DNA of 64,000 bases from Hazenella coriacea (GCF_004341825.1 NZ_SMAG01000001.1:62001-126000); one strand, 5' to 3'; positions 24,731-34,194 are shown, counted from the stretch's first letter. The notes: generated from the sequence alone by a model not told the origin. Made by a program: numbers and translations.

Positions 24731-27397
24731 ATGGATAATAGTAGACGGATATCTCAATATTATCTTTATCGCATGGTTCATAAAGATTGGTATGAATCAT
24801 TAGACAAATATCAACCTAGTGATGAACTATTTCATGTTGTGATCCCCATGGTTCCTTCAACATGGAAGACGAAACGAAATAATGTATGGTTTCGAGTTTC
24901 TCCGCCAGGGATTTCACTTCCCCAACAAGGTTGGAAGATTCATATCTCGGCGACTCCATCAAACTGTGAAGAGATTCTTCGCAAAGTCTCTGAAATTTGC
25001 ATTGAAAGAAACGTAACATATAAGTTCTTGCTAGACCAACATTTAGTATCTTTGACTGGGGGTAAAGGATGGACTCGAGAAGCAAGCGGGAAATTCATTA
25101 CCATCTATCCTTTGAATGAAGAGCATTTTCGTGAGTTGATCGAAGCACTTTATATTGCTCTTCAAGGATATCAAGGACCCTATATTCTTACAGATCGTCG
25201 TTATAAAGATTCACATGTCATCTATTATCGCTATGGAGCGATCCGGGCTCTTTATAACCTCACCTTATCAGGAGATCGACTCTATCTATTGACTACCCCA
25301 GACCAGAAGCCTTATCCCGATTATCGAATGCCATACTTTTCCCCTCCACCATGGGTTTCAGATCCTTTTCCACCTGAAGACCATGAGGGTGATCCTCTTC
25401 TCAAAGAAGGTAGATATCAGATTGAGAGTGCACTTAACTTTTCCGTTACTGGTGGGGTTTATCTAGCACAAGACTTACACACTGGAAAAAAAGTGATTAT
25501 CAAAGAAGCCCGACCTTTTACTCAAGTCGATGCTAACGGCCATGATGCTACAGATCGACTCAAAAAAGAGTATGAGCTTTTAGAGAAGCTAAGCCCTCTG
25601 GGAATCTGTCCACAACCGATCGACTTATTTTGGGACTGGGAACACCTATTCTTGGTTGAAGAGTATATCGACGGTCCTGATTTAGCGCGTTTTATGATCT
25701 CCTCAGGTCCTCTTGTAGAAATCCATCCCAAAGAAAATGTAAAGCAAGCATATGCTAAAAAGTTACATAAAATTTGGACAAGCCTCTCTCAGGGTCTTGC
25801 ATCTATGCATGATCAAAACATTGTCTGTGGGGATCTTTCTATTAAAAATGTACTTTTAAGCAATGAAGATCGAGGAGAAGTTCGTATTATTGACCTGGAA
25901 GCAGCGATGGAGATTGGTGTACATCCTCCTACGCAAATTAAAACTCCCGGCTATACGAGCCCATCCCGAGGTCAAATACACACCAAAGAAGATGATATAT
26001 ACTCACTTGGTGCAGTCATGTTAGGTACCATGTTCTTGATTAATACCTTTATCGATTTACAGCCATCATCTCAATCATTATTTATCGATTCCATTGGTGC
26101 CGACCTAGGCATCCCTAAAAACCTGCTCCAAATCGTAAAAAAATGTATGAGTGAGGATCCCGGGAAACGACCCACAGCTCATCAGGTTGTTACGATGTTA
26201 ACCCAAACAGACCCTGACTTTGATCAAAAACCTTCTTTACCTCCAATGATTGAGCGCCAAGAAATGATCGAAATCATTAACAATGTAACTAATTACATTC
26301 GAAAAAATGCTGACCCTCTTCGTCAGGATCGATTATTTCCTGCAGATCTAACGGTGTACTATACGAATCCACTCAGTGTGGCAAACGGAGCTTTAGGCGT
26401 TGCTTATGCTTTAAATAAAATCGATGGGGAGATTCCATCGAAAATTAAAGCCTGGTTGTTAACCCAATCGGTAGATCATAACAGCTATCCACCGGGTCTT
26501 TATATAGGATTAGCTGGGATTTCATGGGCACTCTGGGAAATTGGAATGGAAGATCTAGCTTTAAAAACGATGCGTTCCATTGAAAACCATCCTCTTTTAT
26601 GGCAACAAGCTGATCTTTATTACGGGATGGCAGGATATGGAATGTCTACTCTTCATTTTTATCTGAATACAAAAGATGAGCATTGGTTAAATCAAGCAAC
26701 TCAAGTAGGCGATTGGTTGCTTCAAACAAAAAAAGAAAACGAAAATGGCCATTGCTATTGGCCTGACACAGGTGGAAATGCATGGTTAGGGCTTTCGCAA
26801 GGTTCAAGTGGAGTTGCACTCTTTCTTCTATATTTAAGCATTGCGACCAAGGAAGAGAAGTACCTAGAATTGGGAAAGTCAGCTCTAGCTTTTGACTTAT
26901 CTCATATCTATACCGAAAAAGATGGATATTTTACAATGCCACGGGGGAAAGCTGGCTCTTCTGAAGAAAATGTGCTCTCTCATTACTGGCAAGATGGTTC
27001 AGCTGGGGTTGCCACAGTATTACTTCGTTATGGGTCTTATACTAAAGATCCTGAGTATCTCAAGACATTTGAAAAGTTGGCAAGAGACTCTTTCAGAAAG
27101 TATACAGTATTCCCAGGCTTATTTAGGGGGTTATCTGGACTAGGTAACTTTTTATTAGATGCGTATGATTTCACAGGTGATGAAAAATATCTCAAAGAAG
27201 CTAAAAGAGTAGCAAGTGGAGTTCTTCCTTATCAAATTCAGCGACCTGAAGGAATCGCTTTTCCTGGAGAGCAACTATTAAGAATCTCAACCGATTTTGC
27301 TACCGGATCATCAGGAATCGCTCTATTCTTAAACCGACTCGCTCATGCTGACCAAAAGTTGGGGAATTTCAACTTTACACTAGACCAACTCTTATAA
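24731..27397 (+). CDS. Class III lanthipeptide synthetase LanKC
   Basis: An 888-residue trifunctional enzyme: N-terminal phosphoSer/Thr lyase domain (about 1-220), Ser/Thr kinase domain (about 225-500; Lys258 in VIIKEA, CGDLSIKNVLL with Asp368, DLE at 388-390 in place of DFG), and a LanC-like cyclase domain (about 520-888). The cyclase lacks the zinc-ligand CHG and WCYG motifs (GLSQGSSG, WQDGSAG instead), which marks class III rather than class IV. It phosphorylates and eliminates Ser/Thr of the precursor and cyclises onto Cys. ATG follows CGAGGTG. The start is followed by a dedicated MFS gene. Confidence 0.94.
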   Translation: MDNSRRISQYYLYRMVHKDWYESLDKYQPSDELFHVVIPMVPSTWKTKRNNVWFRVSPPGISLPQQGWKIHISATPSNCEEILRKVSEICIERNVTYKFLLDQHLVSLTGGKGWTREASGKFITIYPLNEEHFRELIEALYIALQGYQGPYILTDRRYKDSHVIYYRYGAIRALYNLTLSGDRLYLLTTPDQKPYPDYRMPYFSPPPWVSDPFPPEDHEGDPLLKEGRYQIESALNFSVTGGVYLAQDLHTGKKVIIKEARPFTQVDANGHDATDRLKKEYELLEKLSPLGICPQPIDLFWDWEHLFLVEEYIDGPDLARFMISSGPLVEIHPKENVKQAYAKKLHKIWTSLSQGLASMHDQNIVCGDLSIKNVLLSNEDRGEVRIIDLEAAMEIGVHPPTQIKTPGYTSPSRGQIHTKEDDIYSLGAVMLGTMFLINTFIDLQPSSQSLFIDSIGADLGIPKNLLQIVKKCMSEDPGKRPTAHQVVTMLTQTDPDFDQKPSLPPMIERQEMIEIINNVTNYIRKNADPLRQDRLFPADLTVYYTNPLSVANGALGVAYALNKIDGEIPSKIKAWLLTQSVDHNSYPPGLYIGLAGISWALWEIGMEDLALKTMRSIENHPLLWQQADLYYGMAGYGMSTLHFYLNTKDEHWLNQATQVGDWLLQTKKENENGHCYWPDTGGNAWLGLSQGSSGVALFLLYLSIATKEEKYLELGKSALAFDLSHIYTEKDGYFTMPRGKAGSSEENVLSHYWQDGSAGVATVLLRYGSYTKDPEYLKTFEKLARDSFRKYTVFPGLFRGLSGLGNFLLDAYDFTGDEKYLKEAKRVASGVLPYQIQRPEGIAFPGEQLLRISTDFATGSSGIALFLNRLAHADQKLGNFNFTLDQLL

Positions 27398-27493
27398 TCT
27401 TCGGAAAGCAAGTTTGTGAGCATGTTACAAGCATCCTTGCAGCGTGATGAACAACATGATACAACAAACTGCTTTCCTAGAAAGGAGTGGATC

Positions 27494-28792
27494 ATGAGTT
27501 CCCCATCTAACCCTGATTCCAAAGGGTCCATCTACCTCCAGCTTTTAAAAAACCGCACCTTAATGCTGTTATGGAGCGGTGGAACCATTTCAATGATTGG
27601 CGATATTTTTTTTAATATGGCAGTAGTTTGGATTGTATATACACATAGTCAATCCTTACTACAAACAGCTCTCATCCAGGTGGTCTGGCATTTGGACCGA
27701 ATCTTGCTTGGTCCCATCGCAGGCACTTTGGTAGACCGTTGGGATCGTAAAAAGATTATGGTAGTCACCAATATTTTTTCCGCCATAGTCGTAGGAATCC
27801 TAGCAGTTACGATGATTGGCTGGGAACATCCCTCTTCGATTATTATTTTTATCACAGTTATACTACTCAATAGTTTATCTACCTTTTTGATGCCTGCCCA
27901 ATACTCAATCATGCCAGAAGTAATTGGTAAAGAGCATTTGACTACAGCCACAGGGATCTTCACTTCTATAAGTAGAGTAGCAGCTTTAGTGGGTAGTTCA
28001 GTAGCAGGCGTAGTGATTGCTATGGTTGGTTCTGTTTGGGCTGTCATTGGAAATTCGATTTCATTTTTAGTTGCGGCCGCTTGTATCACATTTGCTCGAA
28101 TCCCCAAACGAAAAGAACCCTCTTCGATTAAGAAGAAACCCCAATTTCGACGTGATTTGGTTGAAGGATGGCAAGTGATTTCAGATCAACCCGTAGTGAA
28201 ATCAATGGTCATTCTAACTATTCTAGTAAATGTAGCTTCTTTTATGAACCCATTATTACCTGGTTTAGTAGATCAACAGTTAAACGGTGACGCCTCTATT
28301 TTAGGAATGCTCCAATCAGCTTTTGTCATAGGAGCCATTGGAGGAGGAGCTGTGACAGGACCTCTTGAACGTTCAATTGGAGCTGGACGTCTCTTAGGAT
28401 TTTCCCTTGGAATCACAAGTATGACGATCATCGGGATGGCCTTATCCACTTGGACTCCACTAAGTCTAAGTCTGATGGCACTTCGTTCGTTTGGAATGAC
28501 TATTGGTATTGTTGCAATGGGAACCGTGATCCAGGTACTAGTACCTGAAGAATATCGGGGGCGTGTTTGGGGAATTTCCTCTAGCTTATCAGTGATCGCC
28601 ATTCCTGTTAGTAGCTTAATAGGTGGATGGCTAGCAGATCTTCTGGGCGTTGTGCCCCTTTTCATTGCAGGTGGTGTTTGGTATTTAGGATGTTGTGGTG
28701 TAGCTTGGTTGAACCGCCACATTCGAACTGCACGCATTTCAAACGTGACTCAGGAGAAATCCATAGCGGAGGAAGAAGCTGTAGGTGGCTAA
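27494..28792 (+). CDS. Major facilitator superfamily transporter, lanthipeptide-linked
   Basis: A 432-residue membrane transporter with about twelve hydrophobic segments and the MFS loop 2-3 motif GTLVDRWDRKKIMV; the resemblance is to the MFS_3/enterobactin-exporter-type drug efflux group. ATG at 27494 follows AAAGGAGTG; a longer frame from 27416 has no ribosome site. It lies 96 bases after lanKC in the same direction and before a terminator, so it probably exports the peptide or confers self-resistance. Class III clusters more often use ABC exporters, so the role is inferred from position only. No leader protease is encoded nearby. Confidence 0.82.
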   Translation: MSSPSNPDSKGSIYLQLLKNRTLMLLWSGGTISMIGDIFFNMAVVWIVYTHSQSLLQTALIQVVWHLDRILLGPIAGTLVDRWDRKKIMVVTNIFSAIVVGILAVTMIGWEHPSSIIIFITVILLNSLSTFLMPAQYSIMPEVIGKEHLTTATGIFTSISRVAALVGSSVAGVVIAMVGSVWAVIGNSISFLVAAACITFARIPKRKEPSSIKKKPQFRRDLVEGWQVISDQPVVKSMVILTILVNVASFMNPLLPGLVDQQLNGDASILGMLQSAFVIGAIGGGAVTGPLERSIGAGRLLGFSLGITSMTIIGMALSTWTPLSLSLMALRSFGMTIGIVAMGTVIQVLVPEEYRGRVWGISSSLSVIAIPVSSLIGGWLADLLGVVPLFIAGGVWYLGCCGVAWLNRHIRTARISNVTQEKSIAEEEAVGG

Positions 28793-28803
28793 TACTAAAT
28801 GAT

Positions 28804-28837
28804 AATGACCATTCATCTTAGATGAATGGTCATTTTT
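28804..28837. terminator. Terminator of the lanthipeptide locus
   Basis: AATGACCATTCATC pairs with GATGAATGGTCATT across a 3-base loop, followed by TTT. Confidence 0.85.
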
Positions 28838-28854
28838 CATCTCTTCTATTCGCA

Positions 28855-28898
28855 AATTAAAAACTACCGAAGGCCAATCCTCACGGTAGTTTTTAATT
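28855..28898. terminator. Terminator of secDF
   Basis: AATTAAAAACTACCG pairs with CGGTAGTTTTTAATT, 3' of the minus-strand secF gene. Confidence 0.85.
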
Positions 28899-28900
28899 AT

Positions 28901-29812
28901 TTATTCAGCTGTTATGGGCTCTTTCCCTTTATCTCTTTTCATTGAATGCCATTTCCATGAAACCCATATCTGGCTAGCAATGAAAATCGAAGAATAGGCT
29001 CCAGAAGCTAATCCAATCAACAAAGCAAAGGAGAAGTTGCTAATACTTTCTCCACCCAAAATATAGAGTGCCGCTGCCGCAAAAACAACAGTCAACACGG
29101 TATTGATTGAGCGGGTTAATGTTTGGTTAATACTCACATTGACTAACTGGGATAAGTCATCAAAATTTTTGGGGTTGTGCAGGTTAAGGTTTTCACGAAT
29201 CCGGTCAAAAATAACAATCGTATCATTCACAGAGTATCCAACGATCGTCAAAATGGCTGCAATAAAGACTAGATCCACCTCTATTTGTAATAGTGAGAAC
29301 ATCCCTACGGTAAATAATGCATCATATAGGAGGGCCAAAATAGCGGCGATTGCAAAACGATACTCAAAGCGGAAAGTGATATAGATAATGATAAACAGTG
29401 ACGCTAACAAAAGAGCGTACATCGCATTTTTGGCTAATTCTCGACCAATAATGGGGTCAACAGTTTGTTCTTGAACAACAACTTTGGTTTGAAAAGCTTG
29501 ATCCATTTGATCTCGAATTTGATCAACAGCTGGCTTGTCTATTTTTTGATCTAGGCGGAAAATCAAAACATCTTTTTGATCGCCACCTACTCGAAGGTTA
29601 GGGTCTTTGTACCCCATCTTCTCAATCACCTGACGTGATTTCTCAAGGTCAACAGGCTTATCAAATGTAACATCTAAGCGTGTACCACTAACAAAGTCAA
29701 TCCCTAAGTTAAGTCCTTGGATCGATAATGAGCCAATGGCTATAAGGGAAGTGATAATCACAATCAGGAAGAATGCTTTACGATGCTTGACAAAATCAAA
29801 TTTATAAGTCAC
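28901..29812 (-). CDS. secF: Protein translocase subunit SecF
   Basis: A 303-residue membrane protein with six predicted helices, partner of SecD in proton-driven completion of Sec export. N-terminal KHRKAFFLIVIITSLIAIGSLSIQGLNLGIDFVSGTRLDV contains the first helix and the conserved GIDFVSG; the later helices carry VGYSVNDTIVIFDRIRENL. GTG at 29812 is chosen because AGGGAGG lies 9 bases upstream; the longer frame starts inside that site. The start overlaps the end of secD by 11 bases, which suggests translational coupling. B. subtilis instead has a single fused SecDF. Confidence 0.95.
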   Translation of the reverse strand: MTYKFDFVKHRKAFFLIVIITSLIAIGSLSIQGLNLGIDFVSGTRLDVTFDKPVDLEKSRQVIEKMGYKDPNLRVGGDQKDVLIFRLDQKIDKPAVDQIRDQMDQAFQTKVVVQEQTVDPIIGRELAKNAMYALLLASLFIIIYITFRFEYRFAIAAILALLYDALFTVGMFSLLQIEVDLVFIAAILTIVGYSVNDTIVIFDRIRENLNLHNPKNFDDLSQLVNVSINQTLTRSINTVLTVVFAAAALYILGGESISNFSFALLIGLASGAYSSIFIASQIWVSWKWHSMKRDKGKEPITAE

Positions 29813-31028
29813 TGATCTCATCCTCCCTGACACCAAACAAAGCAGGCTTTTTAATTAAGTTTGATCTTACTAACAAGGTCATCATGATTCTAGATAAGCC
29901 CACTGCCGTGATAAAACTGACTGCAATTCCTACCATCAAAGAAACTGAGAACCCTTTTACACCCGCTGTCCCAAAAATGAAGAGGGCGGCAGCTGCAATG
30001 ACAGTGGTAAGGTTAGCGTCTAGAATTGTCATAAACGATCGCTTAGAACCAGCTTTTACTGCCGCTGGAACACTACGACCAATTCGTAATTCTTCCCGAA
30101 TCCGCTCACTCATAATAATGTTAGCGTCAACGGCCATCCCGATTCCTAAAATAAGAGCTGCAATCCCCGGAAGGGTGAGCGTAACACCTAATAACATAAA
30201 TGTGAGTAATACAAGATAAGAGTAAGCAATCAATGTTAATACAGCGACAAATCCTGGAAGACGATAGTAACCAATCACAAAGACGAAGATCGCTATAATG
30301 GCTAATCCACCTGCAATCATACTATCCTTTAATGATTTCTCACCTAAGCTCGGGTCAACAGCGAAACTTTGAACTTCTGTTAATTTAACTGGAATAGCAC
30401 CCGCTTTCAGTAAGTTGACAAGCTCCTGAGCTTCTTCTACCGTCTTTTGCCCTTGAATGACTGCATTCCCTCCTGGAATCGGCTCATTAACCGTAGGAGC
30501 ACTTAGCAATGTTTCATCTAAGTAAATGGGAATGGGTTGCCCAAGATATTTTGTCGTGATATCCTGAAACTTTTTAGCATCTTTCAATTTAATCGCAACC
30601 AATGGACGATTTTGTTCATCATAAGTGAGGCTTGCCCCACCTTCTTTTAAATCGTTTCCATTAAGCAAAATTTGCTTACCTGAAGGGTCACGAAAAGTGA
30701 GTTGTGCAGGTTTACCTAGGATATCCCTTGCTTTTTGTTGATCTTTAACACCAGCTAATTGAACACGAATTCGATTCGGTGGTTCAACTGTAATCTCTGG
30801 TTCACTCACTCCGAGTACGTTAACACGTTTATTCAGCGCACTCCCGGCGTCATTCAAGGTTTGAACAGATACTTTTTGATCCGTTTGATAAAGCACTTCA
30901 AATCCGCCTTGTAAGTCGAGCCCTTTGGTAATATTGTTCCACACCTTTACCGTTGTTGTGGATACAATTGCCAAAATCGCGACCGTGAGGAGGATGAATA
31001 TGGTTAGTTTTCCTTTTCGCACTTTCAT
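29802..31028 (-). CDS. secD: Protein translocase subunit SecD
   Basis: A 408-residue membrane protein: N-terminal helix (about 8-28), GLDLQGGFEVLYQ periplasmic-type domain (P1 base and head), then five C-terminal helices with GVTLTLPGIAALILGIGMAVDANIIMSERIREEL. It works with SecF and SecYEG outside the membrane. ATG at 31028 is preferred because AAGGAGGAG lies 9 bases upstream; the longer frame begins with TTG inside it. The P1 head is short compared with E. coli SecD, as in other Gram-positives. Operon with secF, downstream of comN. Confidence 0.95.
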   Translation of the reverse strand: MKVRKGKLTIFILLTVAILAIVSTTTVKVWNNITKGLDLQGGFEVLYQTDQKVSVQTLNDAGSALNKRVNVLGVSEPEITVEPPNRIRVQLAGVKDQQKARDILGKPAQLTFRDPSGKQILLNGNDLKEGGASLTYDEQNRPLVAIKLKDAKKFQDITTKYLGQPIPIYLDETLLSAPTVNEPIPGGNAVIQGQKTVEEAQELVNLLKAGAIPVKLTEVQSFAVDPSLGEKSLKDSMIAGGLAIIAIFVFVIGYYRLPGFVAVLTLIAYSYLVLLTFMLLGVTLTLPGIAALILGIGMAVDANIIMSERIREELRIGRSVPAAVKAGSKRSFMTILDANLTTVIAAAALFIFGTAGVKGFSVSLMVGIAVSFITAVGLSRIMMTLLVRSNLIKKPALFGVREDEISDL

Positions 31029-31128
31029 CTCTCTAGGCTCCTCCTTCAAAACTCAACCAAACGTCATGCTTTTAATTATCCCAACAGATTAAAGGGTTGT
31101 CAATTTAAGTTATCTTAAAAATGAAAAA

Positions 31129-31160
31129 GTCATCAGCTACTCCATTTGCCGATGACCCCC
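31129..31160 (-). terminator. Terminator after comN
   Basis: GTCATCGGC pairs with GCTGATGAC on the minus strand (one mismatch), followed by TTTTTCATTTTT. Confidence 0.7.
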
Positions 31161-31165
31161 AATAA

Positions 31166-31462
31166 TTATCTACCCTCATTTTTATATACAGAAAGCATCA
31201 ACCAATTCATAAAACGATTTGCCTTTAAAGACATAATATCATTTACCAAACGGTTGAGTCTTGGCCAACCATTATGATATTTCTCTGAAACACAAGCCCA
31301 GACTTGCTCACCTGTCACATTGTCATATCCATACATTCGAAACTCTTCAGCTTTGCTATTACACAAGTCTTCAATACATTTCTTCAGTTCTTGTTCCCTT
31401 AAAAGTCCTGATTGTTTTTCCCTCGCCCGTGTAACAGGCTTTAATATTTTATGTCGTGTCAT
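31166..31462 (-). CDS. comN: ComN-like post-transcriptional regulator (YrzD family)
   Basis: A 98-residue soluble protein, the same length as B. subtilis ComN/YrzD, which affects comE mRNA and is localised by DivIVA. Motifs seen: KKCIEDLCNSKAEEFRMYGYDNVTGEQVWACVSEKY, followed by a basic, helical tail with LKANRFMNWLM. The assignment rests on length, the YGYDNVT..VW..V core and the position between secD and spoVB, the B. subtilis order. ATG follows AGGAGGCCC. It has a terminator after it, separating it from secD. The molecular function in this organism is unknown. Confidence 0.75.
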   Translation of the reverse strand: MTRHKILKPVTRAREKQSGLLREQELKKCIEDLCNSKAEEFRMYGYDNVTGEQVWACVSEKYHNGWPRLNRLVNDIMSLKANRFMNWLMLSVYKNEGR

Positions 31463-31650
31463 TTAGGGCCTCCTCGTAAGAGTTTTCCAGCTTCTCCAAA
31501 ACATATATAGTTCGACAACAGCATCCTAGAATCCTGCTCTTTATTAATGTCAATCTTTCCCTCTTAGATGGCTTATATTTTTTTGGTATGAGTTTGAAGG
31601 ACAAGGCATAGGTTGTACCAACGATCTCTTGTCAAAGGAGGGGCCGGGGG

Positions 31651-33243
31651 TTGGGCAAACGTGGTTTTCTTTATGGCACCCTCATTCTAGTCGGTGCAGG
31701 ATTCATTACAAAAGTTCTCGGATTTATTTACCGAATTGCTCTTTCTCGTATTATTGGTGATGAAGGGATTGGATTGTTCCATATGGCTTTTCCGATCCTC
31801 ATCTTTACTGTTGTCATCACTACAGCTGGATTGCCAGTTGCCATTTCAAAGCTAGTCTCAGAAGCAGAAGCAAAAAATGAAGAACACCGAATACGCTCCA
31901 TTCTTATTGTAGCAATCATGGTCGTTATATTCACTAGTATCTTCTTTACAAGTTTACTCCTATTGTGCGCTCCTGTCATTGCCAATACCTTACTAACCGA
32001 CGAAAGAACAGTCTACTCTTTGATGGGAATTGCTCCTATTATCCCTGTGATCGCTATATCTTCGGTGTTTCGGGGGTATTTTCAAGGTAGGCAAAATATG
32101 AGTCCATATGCGATTTCGACCATTATTGAACAAACGGTTCGTATTTTTACAGTTCTTTCTCTAGCCACTTATTTGTTACCTTACGGTATTGAATTTGCAT
32201 CTGCTGGAGCTATGATCGGAATGGTGATTGGTGAGCTTGCAGGGATGTCATTTTTACTCTTTCGGTTTAAAAAAGATCCCAAAAGGCCCATATTATTTAA
32301 GAGTACTCAAAGTTCAACCCAACAACGAAAACCATTTTTCAAACAATGGAGTTCAGCTATTCAAGATCTGGTGCGGATCGCTCTCCCTGTTACAGCTAGT
32401 CGAATGGTAGGATCTCTTTCTTATGCGGTTGAACCCATTGTGGTTGCACAAAGTTTAGCCATTGCAGGTATTACTACGGCTACCTCCACAGCGATGTATG
32501 GACAACTCGAAGGAATGGCGATCCCACTCATTTTCTTTCCAGCATTCATCACTTATGCCTTAGCCGTTTCACTTGTACCTGCAATCAGTGAAGCGGCTGC
32601 ACAAAATAATATGCGTATGGTTGAACATCGTCTTCAGCAAGCCATCCGACTTGCCATGATTATAGGTGCCCCTTGTGCTGTTTTACTATTTATCTTAGCT
32701 GAACCGGTCTCCGTTCTGATTTATCGCGAGCCTGATGTTGCCCGTCTGATGAAAATTATAGCTCCTTTTGCTGTTTTTCTCTATTTACAAGGTCCATTAA
32801 CTTCTGTCTTACAAGGTCTGGATCAAGCTAAAACGGCGATGCGTAACTCTATCTTTGGTGCTTTTATTAAAACTGGATTAATCTTTGCACTTGCCTCGCA
32901 ACCTAGTCTAGGGATTGATGGAGTTGCAATCGCGATTAACTGTGGCATCATTATTGTGACAGCTTTACATTTTATTAGTATTTTAAAAACAGTTCCTTTT
33001 ACTATTCAATTGATGGATTGGATCAAACTATTACTTGCAGTTGCAATTGTTGGGATTGTCGCCTATCAAATGTATATACGACAAGGAGATTCACTACTCA
33101 TCCATGTAATACTTACGATTTTAGTCTGCATGGGAACTTATGGACTCTGTCTACTTCTATTAGATTTGATTCACAAAGATGATGTAAATCGAATTCCTTA
33201 TGTAGGCAAATGGATCGCAAAGTTACTTCCGCCTTCGAAATAA
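31651..33243 (+). CDS. spoVB: Stage V sporulation protein B-like lipid flippase
   Basis: A 530-residue membrane protein of the MOP (MurJ/MATE-like) exporter superfamily with about fourteen hydrophobic segments, beginning KRGFLYGTLILVGAGFITKVLGFIYRIALSRIIGDEGIGLF, the typical SpoVB/YkvU opening. SpoVB is required for spore cortex peptidoglycan and is thought to flip lipid-linked precursors. TTG start with AAAGGAGG 8-9 bases upstream. Divergent from comN across 190 bases, the conserved B. subtilis position. Orthology is likely from synteny, but other SpoVB-family flippases would look the same. Confidence 0.88.
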   Translation: MGKRGFLYGTLILVGAGFITKVLGFIYRIALSRIIGDEGIGLFHMAFPILIFTVVITTAGLPVAISKLVSEAEAKNEEHRIRSILIVAIMVVIFTSIFFTSLLLLCAPVIANTLLTDERTVYSLMGIAPIIPVIAISSVFRGYFQGRQNMSPYAISTIIEQTVRIFTVLSLATYLLPYGIEFASAGAMIGMVIGELAGMSFLLFRFKKDPKRPILFKSTQSSTQQRKPFFKQWSSAIQDLVRIALPVTASRMVGSLSYAVEPIVVAQSLAIAGITTATSTAMYGQLEGMAIPLIFFPAFITYALAVSLVPAISEAAAQNNMRMVEHRLQQAIRLAMIIGAPCAVLLFILAEPVSVLIYREPDVARLMKIIAPFAVFLYLQGPLTSVLQGLDQAKTAMRNSIFGAFIKTGLIFALASQPSLGIDGVAIAINCGIIIVTALHFISILKTVPFTIQLMDWIKLLLAVAIVGIVAYQMYIRQGDSLLIHVILTILVCMGTYGLCLLLLDLIHKDDVNRIPYVGKWIAKLLPPSK

Positions 33244-33263
33244 TCTTTCTATAGGCTCCATAG

Positions 33264-33959
33264 TCACTCTTCTTTGTTATCTTTGCGGTCAATAAATAGC
33301 TTCCCTTCATCATTGATGCTTGCATAATAAATCTCTTTAAAATCTTTGTATCCTTTTTTCTGAATTTCATTTTTAAGCCAGAATCGGGTTTTGCCGATTT
33401 TTTTGAGTCCTTCCTCTTGGACTTTTCCTTCTATAATCATAGGAGTGGGCATAGAAAAAGGTTTTAATGAATGATTTTTAGGTAAGTCCCCAATCGTAAG
33501 AGGGGATTTTTCCTTTTTTGGGAAAACACTCAATTTTCCGGATGTTTCGAGTATTGCAAACTCCACATCTGCAACATCTGGAATATTTTTATCTCGTAAT
33601 TGCATTAGTAAATCATCTAAATTGTAGCGGGAACGTGCCATATCTCGATCTTGAATCTTCCCATTTTTTATAACTACAAAGGGGTTTCCATCAATAAATC
33701 TTCTCATTTTAGTACTTTTTAATGAAAGATAAGATAGAATCACCTGTAAAATAACTAAGGTCGCAATCGGAATAATCCCTTTAAGTAGAGAAACTGATTC
33801 ATCTTCAATAACAATTACGCTAATGTCTGCAATCATAAAAGAAACAATCAAATCAAGAATGGATAATTTTCCAATCTCTCTCTTTCCCATCATCCGCATC
33901 ACTAACATCACAAATAAATATAATAAAACGGTTCGCAAGAAAATGGTCCACCATACCAC
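33264..33959 (-). CDS. DUF421 membrane protein (YrbG/YetF-like)
   Basis: A 231-residue protein with three N-terminal hydrophobic helices (about residues 5-80) and a cytoplasmic DUF421 domain with the conserved RRFIDGNPFVVIKNGKIQDRDMARSRYNLDDLLMQLRDK and FAILETSGKLSVFPK segments. Function of the family is unknown; some members are spore-germination or membrane-stress associated. It stands convergent to spoVB, as yrbG does in B. subtilis. The start codon at 33959 is GTG and followed by WWTIFLRTVLLYLFVMLVMRMMGKREIGKLS; no strong ribosome site is obvious. The identification is by family motifs only. Confidence 0.82.
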   Translation of the reverse strand: MVWWTIFLRTVLLYLFVMLVMRMMGKREIGKLSILDLIVSFMIADISVIVIEDESVSLLKGIIPIATLVILQVILSYLSLKSTKMRRFIDGNPFVVIKNGKIQDRDMARSRYNLDDLLMQLRDKNIPDVADVEFAILETSGKLSVFPKKEKSPLTIGDLPKNHSLKPFSMPTPMIIEGKVQEEGLKKIGKTRFWLKNEIQKKGYKDFKEIYYASINDEGKLFIDRKDNKEE

Positions 33960-34072
33960 TGACTAATCCCCCCGTTCATCTATTCCCCTTTAATCTTACC
34001 TATTACCCTATCATTTATGAACGAAGGCGATAGTGAATAAATTCCAATTATGACTCATAACATGTACCAAAC

Positions 34073-34163
34073 TCAGTAATGTCGATGAGGGGGTTCGGTA
34101 AAGCAGCTCAAGTCATCTCTGATAAGGCATCAGCACCTATCTATTGGGTATTTCGACATTGCT
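34073..34163 (+). promoter_or_regulatory. Long-range inverted repeat in the yrzE leader
   Basis: CAGTAATGTCGA and TCGACATTGCTG form a 12-bp stem (one G-U) with about 60 nt between them. Each arm is flanked by the same direct repeat, GTACCAAACT. The sequence lies just upstream of the chosen yrzE start; a structured leader or regulator site is possible. Confidence 0.4.
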
Positions 34164-34194
34164 GTACCAAACTTGGGTAGAGGATGATTATGAG

